Of a stretch of 64,000 nucleotides of DNA, positions 1 through 11,400 are shown in pieces. The position numbers and the translations under genes are program-made. Position 1 is the first letter of the stretch; each line of letters opens with the position of its first letter. Under the pieces are notes generated by a model. That model made no database searches. It was not told the DNA's origin and saw nothing but the letters and a program-made list of their open reading frames with translations. This stretch comes from Castanea sativa (Eukaryota; Streptophyta; Magnoliopsida; Fagales; Fagaceae). Where the stretch lies: assembly GCF_040712315.1 (NCBI RefSeq), contig NC_134018.1:11986835-12050834 (forward strand), read 5' to 3'.

Positions 1-1482
1 GGAAAAAACAAAGAGTTAGGATTTTTGGTGTTCTTGGAAGTGTTGTCAATCGACCAAAGTGGAGAGAAAAATATGAAAAGAAAGCCAAGGGAAGAAGGGA
101 GATTCCTATCATGCTCTCGAGCTCAACTTTTTCTCTCTGTTTGCTGTGATATAATAATTTAATTTATAACTTTTAAAAAAAAATAAGCTAACTTTTAATT
201 TTTTTTTATTGTATATTTAATTTAAAAGTTACAAAAAAAATTATATTTTTGATAAATATTAAAAAACTACTCATGTTTATTGGTATCCAATTAGAAGTTA
301 ATTTTTTGCTTAAATTATCAATTATTTGTGAATTCTACACTATTTTTTGTCTTAATTTTATTTAAAATAATATAAATTTTAATTTTTTTTTAAAATAACC
401 TTTGACATTTCCTCACTTTATACAAATAAGTTTTGAAACATTTTACATATTTTATGAGTGATTTGCAAAGGCCATTTGGTAGCAATGTTTAAGTATTATT
501 ATTCAGTTTTCAATATTATAAATATACATATTTGAATATTATAAAAATACATATAAGAAGTATTATTGTTATTTAAACACTAAAAATTATTGTTTAAAAG
601 CCACTACCAAACATGCCTAAATCTCCTAATTTTTTTTATCTTATTTTTCCTCTTGTACCCCTTTAAAAATAATGCAAATGCTTTTTGTTCTTCCTTCAAA
701 TCAATCTATTCCATTACTGTGCATACAATTAATGCATGACAAATTAAGACAAAGAACTTGAAGCTCTTGTAAGGATTAAGCACAATAGAGCTCTAACGAA
801 TTCAACCAATTACGGGCTATTTAGAAGTATAATTTAAGCAACAATTTTTAATATTTAAACAATATTACACATATTTTTATACACTTTTTTAATTATACAT
901 ATTTTTTAAAATGATCCAGTTAATGTGTGCCTTAATAACACACTTTAACCTATCCATTTTTGGAAAAAAATTTCGATAATTGAAAAAGCTATCAAAACTT
1001 TTTCAATTTTTGAAATTTTTTTTCAAAAATGATAAATTATTATATGCTTAAGAACATATATTAATAAAATCATTTTAAAAAATACAAATAATATTACTAG
1101 AACTACGTTACCAAAATAACCTTTAATGCCAGCAATCATATCTTTGGTAAACAGGCTACCCAGCTCAAAATGGTAGCACATCATTATCATCATTTGAGTG
1201 AACAACATACCATACATTTAATGCATGTAAGAAGAAAAATAATAATAATAATAAAATTATATTTTAATAAAAGAAATAAAGGTTCAGTTAATGTATGTCC
1301 TTAAAGCATAAATTAATTATCTGTTTTAGAACAATTTTTACGATGAATTGAAAAAGTTATTAATAATTAATTATTTTTTCATTTTTTTATAAAAAATTTT
1401 CTAAAATAATTTACTAATATATGCTCTTAAAAAATTTGTTAATAAAAACCAAGAAATAATGCTAAGAATGCATTCCTTATTA
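1..1482. other. AT-rich intergenic DNA
   Basis: No coding sequence is supported. The stretch is strongly AT-rich with poly-A/T runs. The short ORF on the - strand near 1023-1217 has no recognisable domain and looks like chance. A likely MITE at 470-617 is listed separately. Confidence 0.6.
470..617. mobile_element. probable hAT-like MITE
   Basis: The left end reads GGCCATTTGGTAGC and the right end, reverse-complemented, reads GGCATGTTTGGTAGTGGC, giving imperfect terminal inverted repeats around about 148 bp of AT-rich non-coding DNA. The GGC..TTTGGTA type of end is common in small plant hAT-type elements. I could not find a clean 8-bp TSD, so the boundaries are approximate. Confidence 0.4.
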
Positions 1483-2180
1483 GAGTATTCATATCTGTCA
1501 ATGTTCTCTTTCTCAAATATATATATATATATATCCTCAATGTTCACATCTCATGCAAAAGTTCTCGTCTAGCTTAGAACCTATTTTTCTATTTTACATA
1601 TTTACTTTTTAAAACACCTCACATTAGATTGTCTATTTCATACTATATTACATTAAAATATCAATTTTTCTTGATTTATTTAATTGTTTTTCTTTTTTTA
1701 CACACAATAACCATCATTCACTCTCCCCTTTAACCTTAGGATACGTAAAAAAATAATATTAATAATAATAAAAAACTATATACAAGTGAATAGTGTTAGT
1801 GTAAATTCACAAAGTTACTATATCAACTTTGCAAATTTACACATGTCTAGCTAGACTAATGTGGGTGGTTTTGAGGTTGGATGTGTAAAACTTTTTTTTT
1901 TTCCTATTTTTTATTGATTAATACAAATGCTCTAAGGATTTAGACATGGGAAAAAGTATGTAATAATAATAAATAAATAAAACTATATGCAAGTGAATAC
2001 TATTAGTGTAAATTCACAAAGTTACTATAGCAACTTTATAAATTTACACATGTCTAGCTAGACCAATGTGGGTGGTTTTGGGTTGGATGTGTAAAACTAT
2101 GTTTTTTTTTTATTTTTTATTGATTAATACAAATGCTCTAAGGATTTAGACGTGGGAAAAAGTATGTCTGTAGGTGAAAT
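1483..2180. repeat. 207-bp tandem duplication, possibly inside a MITE
   Basis: Two direct copies of about 190-200 bp lie head to tail with an offset of 207 bp: 1774-1958 and 1981-2167. Both carry the words ACAAGTGAATA (ACAAG/GCAAG variant), CTAGCTAGAC and GATTAATACAAATGCTCTAA with only a few differences. The left flank has TTAGAGTATTCATAT and each unit ends in ATACAAATGCTCTAA, so the array may sit in a MITE with TTAGAGYATT-type ends. No gene is present. Confidence 0.6.
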
Positions 2181-2196
2181 AAAATATCTCAATCAT

Positions 2197-2628
2197 AAGC
2201 TTCATTTGGTTGATGAATGAAAAAAAAAAAAAACAAAAAAAACCTAGGGAATAGAAAATTGTGGGGATAAAAAAGATTTAGTTTTCCCTCAAATATATTT
2301 GGTTGGAGTGGAAAGTGGAAATTGAAATATTCTTTTGTTTTAGTTGAGAATAAAATGAAAGATTGAAAATAATGTTTGTATAAATTTACTTCTATTAGGC
2401 TACTACATAAAAAATTAATAGTTTAAAATAATAATAATAAATTGCAGTTAGTATTAAAAAAAAAATCATCCCAAATGATGGGTAAGGAAAAAAAAAAAAT
2501 CTTAGACCTCACCAAAATATCTCCATTTTTTCTCCCTAACCAAACACACTCACATACTATTTTCTTCCCACTTTTTTCCTTCTCATTTTCCACCCACAAT
2601 TTTTCATCCTAACCAAATGCACCCTTAA
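2197..2628. mobile_element. probable hAT-like MITE (CATTTGGTT ends)
   Basis: The left end AAGCTTCATTTGGTTGATG and the reverse-complemented right end AAGGGTGCATTTGGTTAGGATG form imperfect TIRs. The interior is non-coding with poly-A runs. The CATTTGGTT core is typical of small non-autonomous plant hAT elements. No clear TSD was found. Confidence 0.45.
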
Positions 2629-4398
2629 TTTTGGTGACCACTTTCACGCCACTCCATTTTAGGCTTCGTTTGGTTTGCGTTTTGGAGCCCGGCGCTTGTG
2701 TCTGGCTTCTTTTTTTTTTTTACCAACCCCTAGTGCACTATTTATGGAACATGAACAGTGCACTATTCATATAACAGTAACCGAAATATTTTTTTTATTG
2801 TCTTCAGTTTTTAGTAAAATAAGCAGTATTCAAACGCACACTTATTATCACGTCACTTCTTGCTTTGTTAAAAGCCCCTTCTAGAGCATTTGCACAAGAG
2901 AATGTAAAAATAGAAAAAAATGCTAAATTTTACGTATTTAAATTCCAAAATCATTCACATAATTCAAGTAAAATATGTGTAAATTTTAAAAAAATTGTTA
3001 TTCTAATTATATAAATTTATATTAACAATTTATATTTTGCATTTATTCTTTTTTTTTACATATTTCTTTTATTTTTTTGATACAATCAAAAAACTATACT
3101 ATAACTTAATTTAAGTTAATGTATGTGAAACTCCTTTCTAGAGACTTAAATTTTAATCTCTGTCTCTTACACTTCACAATCATTTAAACTTGTAAACTGA
3201 CCACTACACTAAAGATACACGATGATTTTTTTACATATTTTGAGGATAAAGAAAAATAGTGAATAATAGTTACTGGGAGTAAAGAAAACAAATTTTTTTC
3301 TCATTACTCACCTCAACGTTTTTCATCTTGATTTTTTTCTTTTGAAGCTTTCTTTATAATAACTGCTTGCGGTGGATGGTGAATTGCCAGCGAGCAGCTT
3401 CATTCTTTCAAATTAACTTGTTAAGGTAACCTCTTTCTCCCAAAAAAAAATAACTTATTAAGGTAACCTCTCTCTCTCTTCCTTTCTTTCAATCGCTTTC
3501 CAAAATGGAAGAGTATTGTGATAAGTGATAACCCATTTCTTTCTATCACGCACATTGACACACGTTATCCTTCTTATACTTTTTGCATAGTGCATCGTGC
3601 ACGGCACACTAAACCCAATGATTTATTTTCACTTCTTATATTTTTTTTAGAAACTAACTGTAGTGAGTGTGAATAGTCAATAAATTAGAGTTTTTGCTTT
3701 ATTATCTGGATTGGGAATTTGATGTATGTTGTACTATGGAAATGCTTAGTTATTAATCCATATAATGAATTAATTTTGCCACAGCCCATAAAATCACAAA
3801 TTGTGAGGGATAGATGTGTAAGCCTACATAAAATCATCATTTTTATTTTTACTATTTACGATTTTTATATGGTGAGTTATAATAAAAGTTGTAAGTTTTA
3901 TTGTGACTTTGTATTTTTTATGATTAAGTCCATAATTTTATAAAAGGTTTACTAACATATGTTTTTAGAGTATATATTAATACGTAAATCATTTTAAGAA
4001 ATTTTTTATTTAATGAAAAAGTAAATTTTTTTGACTATTTTTAATTTCTCATAATTTTTTTAAAATAAATTATTAATATATTAACCTATCACCATACATT
4101 CTTGGTGCAACAGTCACTTTACAAGTATAAAAGTGCTTGTAGAGGTGTGGGAGATAAGGGCCGAAATTTAAATTTTCAAGAAGAAACTTCACACACATAT
4201 ACAGTTAAATTAAATTAGAATAAAATATAATTTTATCTTGTATAGTATATGATGATGCCAAAATCGTTAGTTGGGTCACTCGTCCAATCCGGAGCATTAG
4301 ATGATCTTGTAGGACATACAAGATAAATGAGAGATAGATCGATGCTTAAGTTAGTAACAACCCCTATTTTTCGTATATAGATGATGTTTTGTAGTAGT
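2629..4398. other. intergenic DNA without recognisable gene
   Basis: Short ORFs at 2675-2884 and 3719-3943 have no recognisable domain and no splice-compatible neighbours. The sequence GGCTTCGTTTGGTTTGCG near 2662 resembles the edge of another TIR element. A small 40-bp direct duplication containing TTAAGGTAACCTCT occurs at about 3417-3480. I see nothing else. Confidence 0.5.
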
Positions 4399-4760
4399 TT
4401 TTGACGTACCTTAACAAGTGAGGAAGATTGTACCTTTTATAGATGACTTAGTTAGTTGTTGGACATAAATGAGGTGATTATTACCCTTATTGTAACGTTT
4501 TTTGTCTTGATAGAGATATTAAGGTCTTTGATAATCGTTATTGAATGTCTTGGGCGATTACTCATCTATTTTTAATGGTTTTTGACGTACCTTAACAAGT
4601 GAGGAAGATTGTACCTTTTATAGATGACTTAGATAGTTATTGGACATAAATAAGGTGATTATTACCTTTATTGTAACGTTCTTTGTCTTGATAGAGATAT
4701 TAAAGTCTTTGATAATCGTTATTGAATATCTTGGGCGATTACTCATCTATTTTTAATGGT
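4399..4760. repeat. two-copy 181-bp tandem repeat
   Basis: Two head-to-tail copies with a period of 181 bp each start near TTTTTGACGTACCTTAAC (4401 and 4582) and end in CATCTATTTTTAATGG. Differences are few, for example GTTAGTTGTTGG versus GATAGTTATTGG. No ORF is present. It is a recent local duplication. Confidence 0.8.
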
Positions 4761-5258
4761 TTACTAATGATGCAATGACCGTTTATTAAGATAGACGAAC
4801 TTAATAATTTTTATGGGCTCATCAGCATATATAAAAGGAGTTGGTTGAAAGGGTATTTGGGTCTTGTTTTGTTCTTGTTCAATAGCTGTCTAACACACAT
4901 TGTAAATTTAAAATTGTTTTTTCTATGATAAATATTAGTATTATAAAAAAAATACATAATATTTGTCACAATTTTTCATGTAATAAATTATAAAAGATAA
5001 AAAATATAAACCTCATAAATTTACTAATTTTTCTCCGTCAATCAAAACTTGCGTGTAGCATTTCCGCTTTCTCTTCTGTATGAGTTATCATATCAATCAT
5101 TCTTTTATCTTTGATGCAATCACGTCAATATCATGCAACAAAAAGGAATTATCACATCAACCCACGTGAGTCGTGAGCTGTGAGCCTATATCTTCTCTGT
5201 CCCTAAAATAAAAAAGAAAGGAAAAAGAATTGGCAATTGGCATCTGGATAACTGGTAA
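4761..5258. other. intergenic DNA, nothing recognised
   Basis: AT-rich non-coding sequence with no ORF of note and no clear repeat boundary, lying between the 181-bp duplication and a MITE. Confidence 0.5.
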
Positions 5259-5670
5259 GAGCATCATGGCAGTGAATGGTATCCTATTTTATTTTATCAT
5301 CTTAAAAAATTATTTTATCAATTATATTATATCATTTTACAATATTTTAATTTTATTTTACAATACAATATATTAAAATAATATATTTACACAATAAATT
5401 AATATATTTTAAAACATAAATAAAAGCTAGCAAAGAGAGACAGAGATTGAGATGTGAGAGAGAGTGGGAGGAGAGAGAATTGAATAAAAAAATATTACTT
5501 TTTACAATTATTCTACATTACCGTCACAGATTTATGATGATACTGTAGTACAATTCTACTTTTTTATAAGGATACAAGACATATACAACACTTGATGTTG
5601 GCTTGTCTGTTTGTTTTGAATTGTAAATTCCTCACCATATACCATTTACCTTGGGCCACTGCTGATGCTC
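5259..5670. mobile_element. Tourist/PIF-Harbinger-like MITE
   Basis: The left end GAGCATCATGGCAGTG and the reverse-complemented right end GAGCATCAGCAGTG are inverted repeats. Both sides are flanked by TAA (5256-5258 and 5671-5673), the 3-bp TSD expected of PIF/Harbinger-type MITEs. The 412-bp interior is AT-rich and non-coding. GAGCATC..CAG ends with a TAA/TTA TSD are a familiar plant MITE form. Confidence 0.75.
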
Positions 5671-5851
5671 TAACAATCAAATTTCATAATCAATTTGCTT
5701 TCTACTTTCTCTCAAAAAATTTATTGGCGGTTTGGTAAATGAATTTAAATGTAAGTTTTTAATTTTTAATGGGTATTTAGTGGAGTATTTTGAGATGAGA
5801 TTTTTGTAATTTTTTGAAATACAAGTGAGTAAAAAAGTGTGTAATGTTGTT

Positions 5852-6349
5852 TGTGAGGACCCGAGGACCTAAGAACCCGAGGACCCGAAGAAAGGAAGGC
5901 CAACATTTAGAATGAAAGATGAGGTCTCTCCAGGTGTGCCCGAAGATGAGGTGGCGTGGACGATAACTAAATAAGGGGCATGTTACAAATATCTGGTTGT
6001 AATAGGCTGATTGCATTAAATGCTTGGCAACAACCATTCTGGCCGCATTAATTAGCAAGCATCTCCTCTATCCGTCGCATTAATGTGGACATGACCTGAA
6101 CAGTGCGGGATGTAAAGTGGAATCTTGTTCCATTGCCGACGGACAAGTGTCACGGGAGAAGGACCGCAGATTGCAAGGTGTAAGGCTACGATGAAAATAG
6201 AGAATAGTATAAATAGGAATCAAGAGATTACGAGTAGTGGGCTTTTTGTTGTTGAACCCTCTCTACCAAATGTATTGTATGAGGACTCTTAAGTGAATAG
6301 AGCAACAGGAACGTTCAGAAGTTGATTTTATGAGCTTTTGGTCCTTACA
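5852..6349 (+). repeat. 5' LTR of young gypsy element
   Basis: 498 bp, TG...CA ended, matching 15741-16238 at all but three positions (near 5913, 5978 and 6113). It contains a TATAAATA box at 6208-6215, presumably the element's own promoter. The - strand ORF inside it is a shadow. Confidence 0.95.
6208..6215 (+). promoter_or_regulatory. TATA box of the gypsy LTR promoter
   Basis: TATAAATA about 140 bp before the end of the 5' LTR, a usual position for a plant LTR promoter. The 3' LTR has the same box at 16097-16104. Confidence 0.6.
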
Positions 6350-6350
6350 A

Positions 6351-6368
6351 TTGGCGCCGTCTATGGGA
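6351..6368 (+). other. primer-binding site of young gypsy element
   Basis: TTGGCGCCGTCTATGGGA begins one base after the 5' LTR. TGGCGCC is complementary to a tRNA acceptor end GGCGCCA. The exact tRNA cannot be decided by eye. The older gypsy element has nearly the same site. Confidence 0.75.
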
Positions 6369-6403
6369 ACAACAACAGCGTAGCATATTCCATTTAGAAG
6401 TGT

Positions 6404-7711
6404 ATGGCGGAGGTGTATTTGGAAGGGGAAGAATCAGTAAGCTCCCGACGCAGGGACGTAGCTGTAAATCTCCAGCGTGATAAGGGGAAAGGGCATACTT
6501 CGGGGGTGGTGAAGGCATATGATGGCGATCATAAGACTGAGCAACGATCGTTAACTGAGGGGCATATGTCTCGCGACGATGTGTTGCGACAGATGCAATC
6601 TGAGATAGCGTACTTACGCAAGCGTGTGGATAGTAAGAAGCGGAGACGTAAGGATAATGCTAGCTCTTCCAGTGATAGTTCGGAAGCGAACCCAGGAGGA
6701 ATTCATCCCCCAATGTTTGAGCCTACTCAAAGTATGACCCGTGCTAGTGTGTCTTCGGGCGTTAGGGCAAAGCAGCTGAAAGTGACGAAGATGCCCGATA
6801 CTGATGGAATATATCGCGAGGACGGGAGTGATGCAATGGGTAAAGCCCTGAGACAAATTGCCAAATCCCCTTTTGTGGCAAGGATAAACAGGGCAAAGCT
6901 ACCTCATAGGTTTTCCCAACCCATCTTTACTGTGTATAATGGGAGGACTGACCCTGTGGAGCACGTTAGTCATTTTAGTCAGAAGATGGCCGTTTATTCG
7001 AATAATGAGGCATTGATGTGTAGAGTTTTTCCCTCCAGTTTGGGGCCCGTGGCTATGAGGTGGTTTGATGCTTTGGCAGAAGGTTCCCTGAGGTCTTTTG
7101 AGGAATTGACTAGGGCATTTGGATCAAGGTTCATAACTTGTACAAGGATTCCAAAACCTTTGGATGCTCTATTGTCTATGTCCATGAGGGAAGGTGAAAC
7201 ACTCAAAACCTATTCTGACCGATACTGGGAAACGTATAATGAAATTGATGGGGATGTGGAGAGTGTAGCCGTGAGAACTTTCAAGGTGGGTCTTCCCACG
7301 GAGCATGGGTTAAGGAAGTCTTTGACAATGAAGGCCGCGATAGATATGCGTCAGCTTATGGACCGGATAGATAAATATAAACGGGTAGAGGAGGATCAGA
7401 TGCAAAGCAAAGGCAAAATGAAAGGGTATCTAGAGAGGAAGGATCTTCGGGAAGGGGGGTTTCAAGGTATTCGGCCCAAACGAGACTTTACAAGCCATCC
7501 GAGGACCGCCGAGCCTCCTCTAGTTAACTCACTGTTTAAGGAGCCTGTGCATCACATCTTGGAGAAAATTCGGCATGAGCCATACTTTAGGCCACCAAAC
7601 AAAATGAGTGGCGACGCATCCTTGAGGAACCAAAACCTCCACTGCCATTACCATCAGGATAAGGGGCATACCACGGAGAAGTGCAGGACGTTGCGCGACC
7701 ATTTAAATTAA
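6404..7711 (+). CDS. gag: gypsy Gag polyprotein segment
   Basis: A 435-codon ORF beginning with MAEVYLEGEE 55 bases after the LTR. It is the retrotransposon Gag (capsid/nucleocapsid) part. The middle holds the retrotrans_gag capsid region, with the run YNGRTDPVEHVSHF and the tryptophan-rich RWFDALAEGSL (about residues 185-235). The C-terminal end has the zinc-knuckle-like pattern C-x2-H-x4-GH-x4-C (CHYHQDKGHTTEKC). It ends at a TAA (7709-7711), but the same frame continues immediately into the protease segment. The stop therefore interrupts what was probably one polyprotein running from 6404 to 11773. The protein would assemble the virus-like particle in the cytoplasm. Confidence 0.9.
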   Translation: MAEVYLEGEESVSSRRRDVAVNLQRDKGKGHTSGVVKAYDGDHKTEQRSLTEGHMSRDDVLRQMQSEIAYLRKRVDSKKRRRKDNASSSSDSSEANPGGIHPPMFEPTQSMTRASVSSGVRAKQLKVTKMPDTDGIYREDGSDAMGKALRQIAKSPFVARINRAKLPHRFSQPIFTVYNGRTDPVEHVSHFSQKMAVYSNNEALMCRVFPSSLGPVAMRWFDALAEGSLRSFEELTRAFGSRFITCTRIPKPLDALLSMSMREGETLKTYSDRYWETYNEIDGDVESVAVRTFKVGLPTEHGLRKSLTMKAAIDMRQLMDRIDKYKRVEEDQMQSKGKMKGYLERKDLREGGFQGIRPKRDFTSHPRTAEPPLVNSLFKEPVHHILEKIRHEPYFRPPNKMSGDASLRNQNLHCHYHQDKGHTTEKCRTLRDHLN

Positions 7712-8473
7712 TTGATTAGGGCCGGGAAGATCAACCACTTATTGGCAAAGCCGAATGGGAACCAGGAACAACTAGATACTCGGAAATTTTGGGGTCAGGC
7801 CCCTCAACCATCTTTAGGCACTATTAACGTCATCTTGACCCAGCCGAGAAGAGACTTTGGGAACCCTTCTCGGATCATGTCTGTTCAAAACAAGTGTGGG
7901 ACTGAGGACGTGGAAGAGAATCATCAAACAAATAAAAGACTCAGATCCTCGGTGACGCTTACTTTGGGTTTTTCTGATAAGGATAAAGAGGGAACGTTTC
8001 AACCCCACGAAGATGCCTTGGTCGTCACAGTTCGTATCGGGGGATATGATGTAAGACGAGTCTTGGTGGATGATGGAAGTGGTGCCGAGATTATGTATCC
8101 GGACCTATTCAATGGATTAAAGTTGAAAGAGGAGGACTTGGAAAAATACGACCATCCCTTGGTCGGTTTTGATGGAAACCAAGTGATCCCGCGAGGAATG
8201 ATTAGGCTGCCCGTGCAGGTGGAGGGTTCCGAGGTACAGGTAAACTTCATAGTTGTTATGGCATATTCTCCATACACGGCCATTTTGGCCAGACCGTGGT
8301 TGCATGCAATGGAGGCAGTTTCATCAACTTTACATGTGATGGTGAAGTACCCTACAGGGGGAAGCGTGGGGGTGTTACATGGCAGTCAAACGGTGGCTAG
8401 GCAATGTCTAATGTCTGCCACTATTCGTACGGGCCGAGGTTCGTTGGAAGGGGAAGTTCCTGAAACATCATAG
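7712..8473 (+). CDS. gypsy protease segment, in frame between two stops
   Basis: Continues the gag frame after the TAA and ends at a TAG (8471-8473). It contains the aspartic-protease signature VLVDDGSGAEI (near 8060-8090), with the catalytic Asp in the D-G-S motif, preceded by a conserved linker around GTINVILTQPRR. The match to the corresponding region of the older gypsy copy (minus strand, 36565-37083) supports it. The methionine at its start is not a likely real start, because the Gag-Pro-Pol reading is continuous. With stops at both ends this segment would need readthrough. Confidence 0.8.
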   Translation: MIRAGKINHLLAKPNGNQEQLDTRKFWGQAPQPSLGTINVILTQPRRDFGNPSRIMSVQNKCGTEDVEENHQTNKRLRSSVTLTLGFSDKDKEGTFQPHEDALVVTVRIGGYDVRRVLVDDGSGAEIMYPDLFNGLKLKEEDLEKYDHPLVGFDGNQVIPRGMIRLPVQVEGSEVQVNFIVVMAYSPYTAILARPWLHAMEAVSSTLHVMVKYPTGGSVGVLHGSQTVARQCLMSATIRTGRGSLEGEVPETS

Positions 8474-11400
8474 CAATTAAAGGAGGCTGCTCAGGAAGTC
8501 GGCCCAGTTGAAGATGAAGGGTCTGCCGAGAAGCTAACCAAGGTAATTATTGGGGAAGATAAAGAGAAGTATTTTCAAGTCGGATCCAAGCTGCCGACAC
8601 AGGAAAGAGAAGAGTTGATTCAATTCCTGCGAGATAACATTGATGTTTTTGCATGGACGACTTATGATGTGCCAGGAATTAATCCAGAGGTTATCTGCCA
8701 CCATTTGAATGTTAACCCTCATGCGACGCCTAGACAGCAACCTCCTCGGCGAGCATCTCAAGAGCACGCCGAGGCAGTTAAAGAGGAGGTTGGGAAGCTA
8801 AAGCAAGCCGGTGCAATCAAGGAGATCTTCTATCCTGAATGGCTGGCCAATACTGTCGTAGTAAAAAAGAAGAATGGGAAATGGAGAGTCTGTATTGACT
8901 TTACAGATCTGAATAGGGCATGTCCCAAGGATCCTTTCCCTATTCCTAGAATTGACCAATTGGTGGATGCAACTGTGGGGCACCCCCGAATGAGCTTCTT
9001 GGATGCGTTCCAAGGATATCACCAAATCCCGTTGTCACTGAATGATCAGGAGAAGACGGCTTTTCGTGCCCCGAATGGTAATTACCATTACCGAGTAATG
9101 CCCTTTGGTCTAAAGAATGCAGGGTCCACTTATCAACGAATGGTGACCAGAATGTTCGATGCGCAGTTGGGACGTAACATGGAAGCTTATATCGATGACA
9201 TGGTAATCAAAAGTAAGAAGACAGAAGACCATCTGACAGATTTGCAGGAGACTTTCTCAGTGTTAAGAAAGTATAAGTTACGCTTGAATGCATCAAAGTG
9301 TTCTTTCGGAGTGGGCTCGGGAAAATTTTTGGGGTACATGATTACTCATCGGAGAATTGAAGTTAATCCTGACCAAATTAAGGCTGTCTTAGGATTGCAT
9401 CCCCCTCGGAGCCCGAAAGAGGTGCAGAGGTTAGCTGGCATGATTGCAGCCTTGAACAGGTTCATTTCGCGGTCGGCAGACAGGTGCCGCCCATTCTATC
9501 GCCTTTTGCACAGGTGGAAAGATTTCCAGTGGTCTAACGAATGCAATTTGGCTTTTGAGGATTTAAAGCAATATTTATCTAGACCGCCGATACTATCAAC
9601 ACCCGAGAAAGAAGAAGTGCTATATGCTTATCTAGCCGTCACAAATTACTCCGTAAGTCTTGTCTTAATACGGAATGATGACGGGGTCCAGAAACCAATA
9701 TACTATGTCAGCAAGTCCTTGCAAGAAGTTGAACAGCGATACCTACTGCTGGAAAAAGCGCTTCTAGCCGTGGTGCACGCAACAAGGAAATTGCCTCATT
9801 ACTTCCAAGCTCACACCGTGGTGGTACTCACTCAGTTGCCTCTACAAGCTATCACGCGGAAATCGGATTATACGGGTCGTGTAGCAAAGTGGGGAACCAA
9901 GCTGGGGGCTTATGATATCAAGTATATGCCCCGGACGGCTATCAAAGGGCAAATCCTTGCCGACTTCGTGGCCGAGTTCACGGACGGACAGGCTTATCCC
10001 GAAGATGCCGTGATGTCAATAATGTCCATTGGAACGGAAAACATCACTCCATGGGAAGTCTACACGGATGGGGCATCAAATCGAAAGGGAGCCGGGGTTG
10101 GAGTTGTGTTAATATCCCCCGAGAAACTAGTCATTGAAAAGTCATTGAGGTTGGGATTCCCAGCAACTAATAATGAGGCCGAGTACGAGGCTCTCTTAGT
10201 GGGCTCCCAGATGGTTAAACATTTGGGAGGAAAAGTAGTGAGGGTGTTCTGTGATTCCCGATTGGTGGTCGGGCAAGTTAATGGAGAGTTTGAGGCAAAA
10301 GATGAGCGAATGAAAAGCTATCTGAAACGAGTCCAAGCGGTGTTGGGTTTGTTTGACAGTTTCAAGGTACAGCAAGTCCCAAGGGGACATAACTCTCATG
10401 CTGATTCATTAGCAATGTTAGCCACTTCACTGGGATCGAAGTTACCGCGTATGGTTATGGTGGAAGATTTGTTGTCCTCTAGCTTAACCAGCATCCCGGC
10501 AGTACGGGTTCACAGCATTCATGTAGGCCCAAGCTGGATGGACCCAATTATAGCTTTCTTACAGCACGGAATACTACCTGAAGATAGAAAGATGGCCGAG
10601 ACAATACGAAGAAGCGCACCCCGTTACTGGCTATCGGAGGAGAAAAAACTCTATAGGCGTTCCTATGCAGGTCCGTACCTCCTTTGCGTGCATCCGGAAG
10701 CCGTGGAACCTTTGCTGGAAGAATTGCATGAGGGTGTGTGTGGAAGCCACACTGGAGGAAGATCATTAGCTCATAGAGCCATGACCCAAGGGTATTGGTG
10801 GCCAAGCATGCAGAGAACCTCTCAAGAGTATGCCAAGAAGTGTGATCAATGTCAAAGGTTTGCACCCAATGTACATCAACCAGGAGGTAACTTAAATCCG
10901 TTGTCCAGCCCATGGCCCTTTGCTAAGTGGGGTTTAGATATCGTCGGGCCGTTTCCTCGGGCAACAGGTAATAGGAGATGGCTCATCGTCGGCACGGATT
11001 ACTTCACGAAATGGGTGGAGGCCGAGCCATTAGCCAACATTAGGGATGTGGATGCAAAAAGATTCATCTGGAAAAATATCATAACTCGCTTTGGGGTCCC
11101 ACACACCTTGATATCTGATAATGGTCTTCAATTTGATAGCAAAGTTTTCCGGCGGTACTGCGCAGAAATGGGAATAAGAAATGGATATTCCACGCCGTAC
11201 TATCCCCAAGGAAATGGACAGGCCGAAGCAACAAATAAAGTCATCTTGGCAGGTTTGAAGAAACGATTGGATGACGCTAAAGGCGGCTGGGTAGAAGAAT
11301 TACCTCATGTATTATGGGCTTATCGCACTACACCCCGAAGATCAACAGGCGAGACTCCCTTTTCAATGACGTATGGGATGGAAGCTATAATACCATTGGA

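Noticed and set aside
5777..6058. 93-aa ORF on the - strand, repeated at 15714-15947
   Set aside because: It lies inside the gypsy LTRs and appears twice only because the LTR does; no domain.
7994..8305. Overlapping - strand ORFs over the protease region
   Set aside because: They are antisense shadows of the gag-pro-pol reading frame.
10548..10913. 121-aa - strand ORF within pol
   Set aside because: Shadow of the RNase H-integrase coding sequence; no domain.
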